Shown piece by piece: positions 51,971 to 59,073 of a DNA stretch of 64,000 bases. Position 1 is the first letter of the stretch. Each line of letters opens with the position of its first letter. The position numbers and the translations under genes were made by a program. This stretch comes from PALSA-1006 sp041660815 (GTDB lineage Bacteria > Pseudomonadota > Gammaproteobacteria > Burkholderiales > Gallionellaceae), in the NCBI GenBank assembly GCA_041660815.1, contig JBAZVN010000001.1, forward strand, positions 62,001 through 126,000. The letters run 5' to 3'. The notes beneath the pieces were generated by a model. It saw only the letters and a list, made by a program, of their open reading frames with translations, was not told where the DNA came from and searched no databases.

Positions 51971-53893
51971 CTAGGTTAGCAGCGCATAGCGCTTGGTCAC
52001 GGCTTTCCAATCCGTTGCTTTTAATAAATCAGCCGCTTGCACCAATTCACAGGGGAATTTACCGCGTCGAATACTCATTTCAATTTGCGCGCCCAATGGC
52101 TGTGCATGGCCCAGTTCAAACAGCCAATACTTAATACTTGAAGAACTTGCCTTGCCCGCCTGTTCGGCGGAAATTTCGCGTCTTATCACAAGCCGCACCG
52201 ACTTGACCTCATAGAGATGCGAAATGAATCTGCCTTTTTTATCGCGGTAATAAACCCCGGCAGCGAGGTAGCGCACTTCACGCATCACGTTGCGCTCAAC
52301 CGAATTATTGTCGGGTGTTGTCACGGGCATGTGATACCAGCCCGCCGTGCCTTGTCGGTACCGTTCGACGTATGCCTCGCTCCGATCCGGCCCCAGCGAT
52401 GTGGCCAGGGTTAAATCCTTATAGCGCCCGAGGTATGTTCCCATCGTTGCGATACGCGCCGAGTCTTCCGCCAGATATTGATCCGGCTCGGGAATAACAT
52501 AGGTCATATTGGCATTGCCAAAACGGTTTTCCAGAAAATCGCGCAGCCACTTGTTCGGCCGACCGGGCAGCAGCGGGAAACCGCCGATACCCACCGTCCC
52601 GATTGCCTCGTCGTAGGGGTTGCCTGTGCCCGTCTCGTCATGCCAACCCGGATACAAAACATACGCCCCCAAAATCGGGCGCGTCTTTTCCTGCCCGCCG
52701 TCGTCGGCTTTGTTGACATGAATCAGCGCATCGCGGTAGCGGTGCATCTGGTTAATCGCATCGTCAGGCGCGCAGTCTCTGCCGTCCCTGTCTTCCGCGA
52801 TGCGATACTTCGCGTCGAAAATCCACTGCACACTTTCCCCGTTGGCGAAGGTGGCTTCCAGAAAAATATCCGGCTTTTGCACCGTGGTCCACGAATAAAT
52901 TTTGCCAAAGGCAGGGTCTTTGGTACGGGAAAAAATAGGCTCGTGCGCCAGACGAATCTTGATGCTGTCCGGTCTTTCCAGCTGGAAGGCTGCGCCCGTG
53001 TCGTCGGCCAATTCTTTTTCAAAGCCACGAGTTTTCAGAGCCGCTTTGGTACTGGATTTCTCTTTAAAACCCAAATCCAGCAATATCTGCCGCACTTCCA
53101 GCAGACACCAAACCTCGTACAACTCAGCCACGGACTTCATCGAAACAGAAGCGTTCCGTCCGAACACATCCAGATAAAGTTTCAGCTCCTGCCAAATGCG
53201 GTACACGCCCGCGTATCCGGCGCGTTTGTGCAGCACCAAAGATTCCGCAGCCATACCTTCAAAATTTCCCACCTCGTCGAACAATGGCCGGTTCAACAGT
53301 TGATCCAGCGGCCTCTTCCAACTGTCCAGTTCGGCAAAGAATGAATCGGAAAGCCGTCCACTTTCGGGTGAAATATTTGATTGCATTGCGCGCTCCCTGA
53401 AACGCGTAATGTCCTGTCCGCATTTGGTCAGCACCATTTTTACGAACCGGTTTTCCGGCGTATCCAGAGACAGCCGCTTTCCGTTCACGCGGTAGTGATG
53501 GTGGCTCTCGCCGTTGCACAGATGCGCGGTGATGCGCTCTTCCAGCTTGGGAGACATGCGCCCGTGCAATCGTTCGGCGCGGACATGGTGCTCGTATGGC
53601 ATCAGGCGGGTATGCGGCGCATTGCAAATCCGCTGAATACCTTTCTGCAAATCCAGCCGCAGCTTTTCAAAATGCGCCAGCCACAGCAATTCAAAACGCT
53701 CATGCGGCTTGCGCGACTTTGCCAGTTCCTGCTCGGTTTTTTGCGCAAACGAGAAATGCCACAGGGGATAAAGACGATCCACTTCTTGATGTATGGTCTT
53801 CAAATCTCCGGCCATTGCCATCTTGGTGGGCTGCACCTCAAAAGACAGATACTGCTCCTCGTCCCGCCCTGCCACCCGGTAACGGATGCCCAA
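51971..53893 (-). CDS. DUF2357 PD-(D/E)XK nuclease-like protein, 5' end apparently lost
   Basis: 640 residues from a TTG at 53893. The C-terminal half has a restriction-nuclease core (KPDIFLEATFANG .. WIFDAKYRIAE) characteristic of DUF2357/McrC-like proteins. The frame stays open upstream to about 53978 and encodes conserved-looking sequence (RGSINFGNDIGWFRLGIRY) but contains no ATG or GTG, so the true N-terminus is missing or replaced. DUF2357 proteins usually work with a McrB-like AAA+ motor; none is present. The upstream HNH gene ends 90 bp away. Probably an incomplete modification-dependent restriction system. Confidence 0.7.
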   Translation of the reverse strand: MGIRYRVAGRDEEQYLSFEVQPTKMAMAGDLKTIHQEVDRLYPLWHFSFAQKTEQELAKSRKPHERFELLWLAHFEKLRLDLQKGIQRICNAPHTRLMPYEHHVRAERLHGRMSPKLEERITAHLCNGESHHHYRVNGKRLSLDTPENRFVKMVLTKCGQDITRFRERAMQSNISPESGRLSDSFFAELDSWKRPLDQLLNRPLFDEVGNFEGMAAESLVLHKRAGYAGVYRIWQELKLYLDVFGRNASVSMKSVAELYEVWCLLEVRQILLDLGFKEKSSTKAALKTRGFEKELADDTGAAFQLERPDSIKIRLAHEPIFSRTKDPAFGKIYSWTTVQKPDIFLEATFANGESVQWIFDAKYRIAEDRDGRDCAPDDAINQMHRYRDALIHVNKADDGGQEKTRPILGAYVLYPGWHDETGTGNPYDEAIGTVGIGGFPLLPGRPNKWLRDFLENRFGNANMTYVIPEPDQYLAEDSARIATMGTYLGRYKDLTLATSLGPDRSEAYVERYRQGTAGWYHMPVTTPDNNSVERNVMREVRYLAAGVYYRDKKGRFISHLYEVKSVRLVIRREISAEQAGKASSSSIKYWLFELGHAQPLGAQIEMSIRRGKFPCELVQAADLLKATDWKAVTKRYALLT

Positions 53894-53982
53894 ACGAAAC
53901 CAGCCGATATCGTTGCCGAAATTGATACTGCCGCGTAGCGAGCGGTGCTTGCAATGAAAACTCTCCTCAACGCCGCTTATGT

Positions 53983-54756
53983 TCAGCCCTCAAAAATATG
54001 TTTCCTGTGGTATGCCAAAAACTCTTGATGAGGAGCGAATTTTTCTGGCAATGCAATCGGCATGCCGTCATAGACTGATAAGGCAGAATCAAAAAAATGA
54101 TCCTCATCAGAAACGTTCTTTTTAGAAACAAGAACCGTCATGTTTTCAGTAACCGTGATGATGCCCACATCAAACGCTTTGTCATGCAGCATCGAAAGAC
54201 ACAGCCCATTTTTTGGGTTTAGTCGATTTGCCTCATCATTACGCCAAGGCACAATATGGCTTGCCACTAATAGTTTAGGTATCGCCAATCCTGTAATGCA
54301 GCACTTGTATTGATAGGCGCTTAGTACAGCGCGACGAAAAAAGTTCTGCCCCACACGAGTTGTTGTTAAAACTGTTCTATTGCTACCCGTGTAATCAATG
54401 CGATCATCTTGCAAAGCTAATTCAGGAGGGGCTGCTTCAGCACTTAACCCCAGTGCCTCTACCGCATGTTCCGCTTCGATCGCAAAACTTTCCCAATCAG
54501 ACTCCATTTCTAGCCACATAGCCCTATCAGATGAGGATGCCCCCGCCAATCCCTTGCGGCCAGTAGATGTTATTGCCGGATCAAGACTTGCAATGTTGGA
54601 TAGTTTCATTGCCAATGCTGACGGTGTTCTACCGATTAACGCTGCATATCGAATAATGATTGGAGTACGCGAATCAAGCTGGCCGAAAGATAACTGGCAG
54701 TACAAATTAAATGCCACTAATAATTGCTGCCTAGTCCATCCTGTTTGCTTAGCCAT
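53983..54756 (-). CDS. HNH endonuclease domain protein
   Basis: 257 residues. The N-terminal half (TGWTRQQLLVAFNLYCQLSFGQ .. NPxIIRYAALIGRTPSALAMKLSNIASLDP) is a helical DNA-binding-like region found with this HNH family. The C-terminal nuclease has CCITGLAIPKLLVASHIVPW and NPKNGLCLSMLHDKAFD, giving the His, Asn and His of the HNH motif. The zinc-binding Cys pair is reduced to CC. It is likely a restriction-type nuclease of the island. ATG at 54756 follows a weak GGAGAAAG. Confidence 0.85.
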   Translation of the reverse strand: MAKQTGWTRQQLLVAFNLYCQLSFGQLDSRTPIIIRYAALIGRTPSALAMKLSNIASLDPAITSTGRKGLAGASSSDRAMWLEMESDWESFAIEAEHAVEALGLSAEAAPPELALQDDRIDYTGSNRTVLTTTRVGQNFFRRAVLSAYQYKCCITGLAIPKLLVASHIVPWRNDEANRLNPKNGLCLSMLHDKAFDVGIITVTENMTVLVSKKNVSDEDHFFDSALSVYDGMPIALPEKFAPHQEFLAYHRKHIFEG

Positions 54757-54809
54757 TTATCTTTCTCCCCAACAGCGAAAAGCTGCTCCATAGTTTCCTG
54801 ATTAGCCAA

Positions 54810-55622
54810 TTACTCGTTCTCGTTATGACTTTCTCTTTTTTGAATTAGCTCCACCAGTTCTTTGGCTATACTTCTCAAGTCATTAATAGCTGCAATTTCG
54901 TCCGTGTTGTTTTTGATTTGTGAGATTCTGTCATGCTCTTTTTTGATGCGCTCAACTTGAGCCTTTATCAGATCATGAGCATCGATCAAAACTCCAGCTA
55001 TAGTTGGAGAGAAATTAATTGCCCCATTAATCTGAGCAAAGACAGCTTTTTTATAGTCCTCCTTGCCAATCTGTTGACTGTAGTGAGTCAATCTAATCAA
55101 CTTCGAGTATTCATTTCTCTTCAGATGCTTATTGAGCAGATTGTAAGTATCAACACCGAAAGCCAATATGATTGGCTCCTTAGCCTCAATATCTGAAAGC
55201 TCCTCACAAAACAATGAAATATTTTCTTGGATCAATTCAGGGTTGTTTTTCAAATGGAATTGAACATCATGTGAATCTTTCATTTCCAGATTTTTAATTA
55301 CATCTGTCATGTATGCGCCATAGAACTCAGTATTTCTGAATGCATAGCGAATTTTGAAATCATTTGCGCTTGGGTTTAAATCATGAAAATTCTTAAATGG
55401 CTCAGTGGGCAATAATGGCCTAGAGAAATTTAGACCGACCATTACAACATTGTTTTTCAAAGTGGCTAGTAATGAAGGATTTTTTTGAAGGTCAAAAATG
55501 TTCGAGTGCCCCATATTTGATTTTGGCTTTGCCCCCTCATCTTCCCATACCGCCCAACTTGCAACATCCCCGTACTTTTCATTAATTTTCTCAAAGAGTT
55601 CATTGCTTATCACAGGACACAT
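54810..55622 (-). CDS. Hypothetical protein, possibly uracil-DNA-glycosylase-like fold
   Basis: 270 residues, not securely recognised. NNVVMVGLNFSRPLL and ILAFGVDTYNLLNKHL followed by LTHYSQQIGKEDYK resemble the spacing of the motifs of the uracil-DNA glycosylase superfamily (water-activating GLNPx loop and HPS-like loop); this is a weak inference. The tail is a charged coiled coil. The DNA is distinctly AT-rich compared with neighbours, pointing to separate origin. The first ATG overlaps the truncated methyltransferase by 13 bp and lacks a ribosome binding site, so the start is uncertain. Confidence 0.55.
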   Translation of the reverse strand: MCPVISNELFEKINEKYGDVASWAVWEDEGAKPKSNMGHSNIFDLQKNPSLLATLKNNVVMVGLNFSRPLLPTEPFKNFHDLNPSANDFKIRYAFRNTEFYGAYMTDVIKNLEMKDSHDVQFHLKNNPELIQENISLFCEELSDIEAKEPIILAFGVDTYNLLNKHLKRNEYSKLIRLTHYSQQIGKEDYKKAVFAQINGAINFSPTIAGVLIDAHDLIKAQVERIKKEHDRISQIKNNTDEIAAINDLRSIAKELVELIQKRESHNENE

Positions 55623-56197
55623 CCAATCTGGGATTTTTTCCCATTGAGAATGTTCGCAATGTTATGAAATAACGTGCCGCGAGTATCGTCAATACCTTTC
55701 TTTAAACCCGCATGCGAAAAAGGCTGGCATGGGAATCCGGCAACCAGCACATCGTGATCCGGTATATCTTCAACCGATATTTTGGTGATGTCGCCGAATG
55801 GATGGTCGCCGTGGTTTTCACAATATGTGGCCTGTGCATTTTTCTCAAACTCGGAGGAAAACACGCATGTCCCGCCCGCTTTTTGAAAGCCGATTCTCAT
55901 GCCGCCGATCCCGGCGAATAAATCGATAAAAGTAAAGGTGCTTTCTTTGGCGGGCTTGATCGGTGTTTTCGGCAGTTTGTTTTTAAACGATTCCTCATCC
56001 TCATAAAGATTTTCCTTTTTCATGATGCCGATCAGTTTTGCTTTGCTTGCACCGCGCTGTGCCGCGAACGGTTTGTTTCCACAAGCAATCGCGTGTATCC
56101 ATTGATGGACAACGGCCTTGGGTTCAGAGCCTTCCGGTGCATATTTGATTGCTGTGGGCAAAAGTGCCGATTCGATTTGCTGAAAAAAATGATTCAA
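55610..56197 (-). pseudogene. DNA cytosine-C5 methyltransferase, C-terminally truncated
   Basis: 195 residues from a TTG start. Motif I (FIDLFAGIGGMRIGFQKAGG) and motif IV (VLVAGFPCQPFSHAG with the catalytic Cys) are intact, preceded by a family-specific 85-residue head. After DTRGTLFHNIANIL the sequence breaks off: motif VI (ENV), the target-recognition domain and motifs IX-X are missing. The stop overlaps the next gene, so a deletion or recombination fused the two. The product cannot be an active methyltransferase alone. Vsr downstream is the expected companion of the intact enzyme. Confidence 0.88.
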
Positions 56198-56232
56198 AAT
56201 ATGCCTGTCTAATAATGCGTTTAATGGGTTAC
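56171..56232 (-). repeat. Duplicated leader, copy A (methyltransferase gene)
   Basis: This 62-bp segment matches 57390-57452 at 54 of 63 aligned positions. It covers about 35 bp upstream of the TTG start and the first nine codons of the methyltransferase. A shorter match (TTCAAAATAT) recurs at the start of the Fic gene near 58732. Confidence 0.75.
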
Positions 56233-56254
56233 GCTGGTAATTGGGTTTGCGTAA

Positions 56255-57166
56255 TCATGTTGATGATTCCGAATTTCGCGCCGATTCTAACAGGCGCTGC
56301 CAGTCTTCGTCGGTCGGCAAACGATCCTGGTATTCTTTGGGCAGCTTTGGATAGAGCTGGTAAGTTGCCACTCCGATTGCATTCGCTTTGGACTTCAGGC
56401 TGAACTCGACTTCCAGTTGGTCACGCTCCGCGCACAGGATGATACCGATGGCAGGATTCTCGTCCGGCGCGCGTTCTTTTTCATTCAGCACTTCGAGATA
56501 GAAATCCATCTTGCCCGCATATTCGGGGCGAAAGCGTCCGGTCTTGAGTTCAACCGCGACCAGGCATTTCAGGAAGCGGTGGTAGAAGAGCAGGTCAAGA
56601 AAATATTCGTTTTCGCCCAGCGTGAGGCGATATTGGCTGCCGATAAAGCAAAATCCATAACCCAGTTCAATCATGAAATCTTTGAGGCGGGCGATGAGTC
56701 GTTGCTCCAGTTCCCGCTCATGCACGGCCTGATTGATGCCAAGAAACTCAAGGTTGTAACGGCTTTTCAGTGCTTCATTTGCTTGTTCGGCCAAATGCTG
56801 TGGTAACGCGGCTGGGAAATTGTGCGATTTGTCTTGCAAGCTAACTTGATATGCTTCGGCCTTGATTTGGTTTAGGAGTACATCGCGCGTCCAGCCCAGA
56901 CGAACGGTGGCCTCGATATAGTAGTTGCGGGCGACTTCGTTTTTTATTCTTTGAAAAATAAGGATGTTTTTCCCCCATGGAATTTCTGCGACAAGCTGTC
57001 GCAGAAATTCAAGTGCGCTGGCATAGGTTTCGTAGAAACGCTTAATGTCCCAAAGGTTGCGCGGTGAAAAACCACTCATGTCGGGAAACTCATTGCGCAG
57101 ATCGACGGATAGCCGATCTACCACCGCGCTCCCCCAGCCCAAGTCTTCCTGCCGTTCCACGATCAT
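56255..57166 (-). CDS. DUF1016/YhcG-type PD-(D/E)XK nuclease, 5' end broken
   Basis: 303 residues from ATG 57166. The N-terminal DUF1016 helical part (MIVERQEDLGWGSAVVDRLSVDL, FPDMSGFSPRNLWDIKRFYETYA) and the C-terminal nuclease (YFLDLLFYHRFLKCLVAVELKTG, with Asp and Glu-x-Lys) are intact. The family normally starts about 40 residues earlier; the expected upstream sequence is present in the DNA but in other frames (see 57169-57294). YhcG-like proteins are associated with restriction or defence loci. Whether the shortened protein folds and works is open. Confidence 0.85.
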   Translation of the reverse strand: MIVERQEDLGWGSAVVDRLSVDLRNEFPDMSGFSPRNLWDIKRFYETYASALEFLRQLVAEIPWGKNILIFQRIKNEVARNYYIEATVRLGWTRDVLLNQIKAEAYQVSLQDKSHNFPAALPQHLAEQANEALKSRYNLEFLGINQAVHERELEQRLIARLKDFMIELGYGFCFIGSQYRLTLGENEYFLDLLFYHRFLKCLVAVELKTGRFRPEYAGKMDFYLEVLNEKERAPDENPAIGIILCAERDQLEVEFSLKSKANAIGVATYQLYPKLPKEYQDRLPTDEDWQRLLESARNSESST

Positions 57167-57168
57167 CT

Positions 57169-57294
57169 TGCCCAGCGCCCAATACAGCCCGATGAGGCTG
57201 CGATTAACCGCACGCGCGGCACCAAGCCGGCTGCGTTTTGATATCGCGCAGAAAATCCTGATAGCGGGTGTTAGAGGGCGGAGATTGTGCTCAT
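57169..57294 (-). pseudogene. Frameshifted 5' end of the DUF1016 gene
   Basis: An ATG at 57294 starts MSTISAL and meets TAA. Shifting by one base gives RYQDFLRDIKTQ, and shifting once more gives RLGAARAVNRSLIGLYWALG, which runs into the intact gene at 57166. Together these make the usual DUF1016 N-terminus, so two frame changes have broken the gene. The ATG overlaps the stop of a 41-codon reading frame upstream (ATGA). Confidence 0.75.
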
Positions 57295-57416
57295 GGTTGA
57301 AATCCTATTTTCCTCCCACTCTTTAAGGTCACAATTTGTGACCTTAAATTTGAGGTGCCAGATTGGGTTGCGGCGGCCAGTAGGGCTGCTTCGAATTGCT
57401 GTAAAAATTGCTTCAA
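57291..57416 (-). CDS. Small upstream reading frame coupled to the DUF1016 gene
   Basis: 41 codons from TTG 57416: (M)KQFLQQFEAALLAAATQSGT and a basic tail ending GRKIGFQP. Its TGA overlaps the original ATG of the DUF1016 gene. The first nine codons match the start of the methyltransferase gene at 56197 (NHFFQQIESALL), within the duplicated leader. It may be a leader peptide or a recombination scar. Too short for certainty. Confidence 0.4.
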   Translation of the reverse strand: MKQFLQQFEAALLAAATQSGTSNLRSQIVTLKSGRKIGFQP

Positions 57417-57452
57417 AATATTCCTGCCTAATAGATACGTTTAATAGGTTAC
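57390..57452 (-). repeat. Duplicated leader, copy B (before the DUF1016 gene)
   Basis: 63 bp, 86 percent identical by direct comparison to copy A at 56171-56232, same orientation relative to the gene that follows. It contains the TTG start of the small reading frame. Confidence 0.75.
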
Positions 57453-57567
57453 AACCGGCTTTGCGGCGAAACACAAAGAGTCCAACCAGTGGCTTGGTTG
57501 CCGTTTGTCATGGTTAGAAAACCGCCATTGCGTGTGCATGAGAAATTGAACGTGCGCACGAAAGTGC

Positions 57568-57626
57568 TGTTTTGGTAACACGTTGCCGATGATGTGTTAA
57601 CGAAATCCATGTTTTGTTAACACGTT
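57568..57626. repeat. GTTAAC-type repeats downstream of the Fic gene
   Basis: TGTTTTGGTAACACGTT (57568-57584) and TGTTTTGTTAACACGTT (57610-57626) differ at one of 17 positions, 42 bp apart. Between them GATGTGTTAACG contains the same GTGTTAAC in inverse sense. Spacing of four helical turns suggests a protein binding array or a decayed repeat. Confidence 0.5.
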
Positions 57627-57632
57627 CTCTTT

Positions 57633-58724
57633 TCATGCCTGTTCATCCTGGCGCGCGTTGACGTTAGCCAGCAGCGCATACAACTCATCGTTGAGGTAGT
57701 AATTCTCTTTGCCGAGCTTGTGCTTGGTGAGCAGTCCGAGCGCAACCGCTTCATCCAGATAACGTGATGCTGTCTGGCGTATCACTTGCAATTCCTTCAT
57801 CACAAATTCGATCTTGGTGTAGGGGTGACGGAACAGGTTGTTGATTAAATCCTGGCTGTATATTTTTGGCCGCTGCTCGCGCAGGGTGTGCTTGTGCCGT
57901 TGCATCAGTGCCACGATGGCGGTAATCAGCGCGGTGGTTTGGCGCGAGGTTTGTTCCACGCCATCAAGCATATATAGCAGCCAGCCTTCCCAATTGTTCG
58001 TTTCGCGGGTGGTTTGCAACAGGCGGTAATAATCTGCTTTATTTTGGTTAATGTAGCGGCTCAAATACAGCACGGGGCTACCCAGCAAGCCGTGTTGCAC
58101 CAGATACAAAATGTTGATGATGCGGCCTGTTCTGCCGTTGCCGTCGTAGAAGGGATGGATGCTTTCAAACTGGTGATGGATGACGGCCATTTTGGTGAGA
58201 GGATCCCAATCGCACAGGTTATCTTCATTGATGAATCGTTCGAGATTGCTCATCAGGGCGATGATTTCGTCGGGGTGTTGCGGCGGGGTATAGACGGTTG
58301 CACCCGTAAGATCGTTTTTCAGCGCGGTGCCGGGCAATTTGCGAAAGCCTGCACGACTCTCTTCGATAGTGGCTTGTATTTCAAGTATGTCGTTATTGGT
58401 AAGCAAGCCGGTGCGTTTAACTTGCTCGAAGCCGTTACGCAAGGCGCTGGCGTAGTTGTGAACTTCTTTCGCCGCGATGGTGACAAACATTCGCGCAACG
58501 CTGTCGCTGCGGTACAAATCGTCATGCGTGGTGATGATATTTTCGATGGCGGAACTGTCTTTAGCTTCCTGCAAGGATAAGGTGCTGATGAGGATACTTT
58601 GGTTGGGGATGCCGGCCACCACGCCTTTCAACTCGGCCAGTGCCTGATGCGCACGGGCGAGTTTTTTCAACACCGCCGTGGTTTCGATATCGGCGGCGAA
58701 AGGCAACGCTGCGATTGTCTGCAT
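57633..58724 (-). CDS. Fic family protein (AMP transferase-like)
   Basis: 363 residues from ATG 58724; a TTG at 58769 would add 15 residues (the frame is open there). The Fic motif HPFYDGNGRTGRIINIL is complete, with catalytic His and the phosphate-binding GNGR. An inhibitory-helix motif SSAIENIITTHDDLY near residue 75 places it among Fic proteins with an internal antitoxin helix. The C-terminus has a winged-helix part (IRQTASRYLDEAVALGLLTKHKLGKENYYLNDEL). Such proteins usually transfer AMP to target proteins. It sits at the border of the defence island. Confidence 0.93.
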   Translation of the reverse strand: MQTIAALPFAADIETTAVLKKLARAHQALAELKGVVAGIPNQSILISTLSLQEAKDSSAIENIITTHDDLYRSDSVARMFVTIAAKEVHNYASALRNGFEQVKRTGLLTNNDILEIQATIEESRAGFRKLPGTALKNDLTGATVYTPPQHPDEIIALMSNLERFINEDNLCDWDPLTKMAVIHHQFESIHPFYDGNGRTGRIINILYLVQHGLLGSPVLYLSRYINQNKADYYRLLQTTRETNNWEGWLLYMLDGVEQTSRQTTALITAIVALMQRHKHTLREQRPKIYSQDLINNLFRHPYTKIEFVMKELQVIRQTASRYLDEAVALGLLTKHKLGKENYYLNDELYALLANVNARQDEQA

Positions 58725-58759
58725 AGAACGGTTCAAAATATTTTGTCTTAAATTACTCT

Positions 58760-58861
58760 TTAAACCCAATAATTCCCGACCGGTGACGGACTGGATACTG
58801 CTCTTGCCAACTCTGGAATGTGCTCTTCCTGATAACGGATTGCCTTTTCCTGTGCGTTCAT
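58760..58861 (-). CDS. Small reading frame upstream of fic, probably truncated
   Basis: 33 codons with a good AAGGAGA ribosome binding site 6 nt before ATG 58861: MNAQEKAIRYQEEHIPELAR followed by AVSSPSPVGNYWV. The first 20 residues look like the start of a larger small-protein family (AQEKAIRYQ..HIPELA), the tail does not. The stop overlaps the possible TTG start of the Fic gene by 10 bp. It may be the remnant of an upstream gene of which only promoter and first codons remain, now driving fic. Confidence 0.45.
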   Translation of the reverse strand: MNAQEKAIRYQEEHIPELARAVSSPSPVGNYWV

Positions 58862-59073
58862 GAGACTCTCCTTCGGGGCTGCATTCTATTAGCTGCCTTC
58901 GATTAAATTTTCCATCCGGCTCAATCGCTCCATGCCACCGAGAGCGATACGAGTTAAATCGCGTACATAATATTTTACGTGATACGGGGTCAAGCTCATC
59001 TAAAGTGTAAATTGGTTAGACACATAAAGACAAGCATAACAAGCTGTATTTAAAGGATATTTAATCACACTCA

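Noticed and set aside
52478..53344. Plus-strand open frame opposite the DUF2357 gene
   Set aside because: No conserved motifs; the minus strand carries a recognisable nuclease core over the same region.
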